A stretch of 64,000 nucleotides of DNA. It comes from Gammaproteobacteria bacterium (GTDB lineage: Bacteria; Pseudomonadota; Gammaproteobacteria; Pseudomonadales; Pseudohongiellaceae). Within the stretch, counting starts at the first letter, position 1, and the number at the start of each line of letters is the position of its first letter. The position numbers and the translations under genes were made by a program. Positions 64,000 through 64,000 of this stretch are shown here, piece by piece. The stretch is from assembly GCA_018661465.1 (NCBI GenBank), contig JABJIC010000015.1:124001-188000 (forward strand). The letters are read 5' to 3'. Under the pieces are notes generated by a model that saw nothing but the letters and a program-made list of their open reading frames with translations, did no database searches and had not been told where the DNA came from.

Positions 64000-64000
64000 C

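Noticed and set aside
1..64000. CRISPR array, prophage, insertion sequence, rRNA or tRNA genes
   Set aside because: I saw no regularly spaced repeats, transposase or phage genes, and no recognisable RNA-gene sequence; without a scan, a single tRNA cannot be wholly excluded.

Overview
This window reads as chromosomal DNA of an aerobic, heterotrophic gammaproteobacterium, most likely marine. That is inferred from protein families and modest G+C, not from a marker gene, and no rRNA or tRNA gene was recognised. The supporting content is exported PQQ quinoproteins, a TonB-dependent receptor, many lipoproteins and secreted beta-propeller or hydrolase proteins, malate synthase G, a fused indolepyruvate:ferredoxin oxidoreductase and hemC. 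Coding density is high. I saw no phage, IS element, CRISPR array or integron.

Layout. 0.1-1.7 kb (minus): a HAD phosphatase broken by an 8-bp tandem duplication, a small membrane protein and a methyltransferase. 1.9-4.9 kb (plus): a Tyr/Gly/Arg-rich secreted protein, an M48 lipoprotein protease and a DUF3667 membrane protein split by a shortened C-tract. 5-8.3 kb (minus): an MscS channel, then a dihaem cytochrome c with a PQQ alcohol dehydrogenase. 8.5-11.9 kb (plus): malonate uptake and activation (MadL, MadM, MatB-like) with a lipocalin-like protein. 12-14.1 kb (plus): an ArsM-type arsenite methyltransferase and a radical SAM enzyme. 14.2-17.3 kb (plus): a GntR/YtrA regulator, ABC ATPase and permease in overlapping genes. 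17.5-20.9 kb (minus): a membrane PQQ dehydrogenase and a Shewanella-like phosphatase. 21.2-24.6 kb (plus): the VTC-domain, DUF4956 and CotH trio. 24.6-26.7 kb (minus): an exported HpcH/HpaI-type aldolase and an NHL propeller. 26.9-29.3 kb: a class V aminotransferase-fold enzyme divergent from an Lrp/AsnC regulator, sharing a 27-bp palindrome. 29.3-41.4 kb (minus): malate synthase G, secreted esterase and MBL hydrolase, leucine-type dehydrogenase, the fused oxidoreductase and a DUF885 lipoprotein.

41.6-51.9 kb is more accessory. It holds secreted proteins of unknown role, a Tat-exported dienelactone hydrolase-like enzyme, a Tat NHL propeller, a beta-helix lipoprotein, a MarR regulator with a 29-bp palindromic operator candidate, and up to four small membrane-anchored proteins that look like divergent split-barrel (PNPOx/nitroreductase-like) paralogues. 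One of these is clearly G+C-richer than its surroundings, and a short GC-rich motif recurs around the last two genes of this stretch. 51.9-64 kb returns to ordinary genes: a Sel1 lipoprotein, ABA4-like protein, hemC, a large exported alpha/beta hydrolase, an EamA transporter, a VCBS propeller, an HNH nuclease, a hypothetical protein, an SDR, a TonB receptor, and a gene fragment at the right edge.

How the parts fit. Several sections describe carbon entry into central metabolism: periplasmic alcohol and sugar oxidation by PQQ enzymes, malonate to malonyl-CoA, branched-chain or aromatic amino acids to 2-oxo acids and acyl-CoA, and glyoxylate to malate. The best candidates for new biology are the ArsM/radical SAM pair, the membrane-anchored split-barrel family with its MarR switch, the exported aldolase, and the VTC/DUF4956/CotH system.
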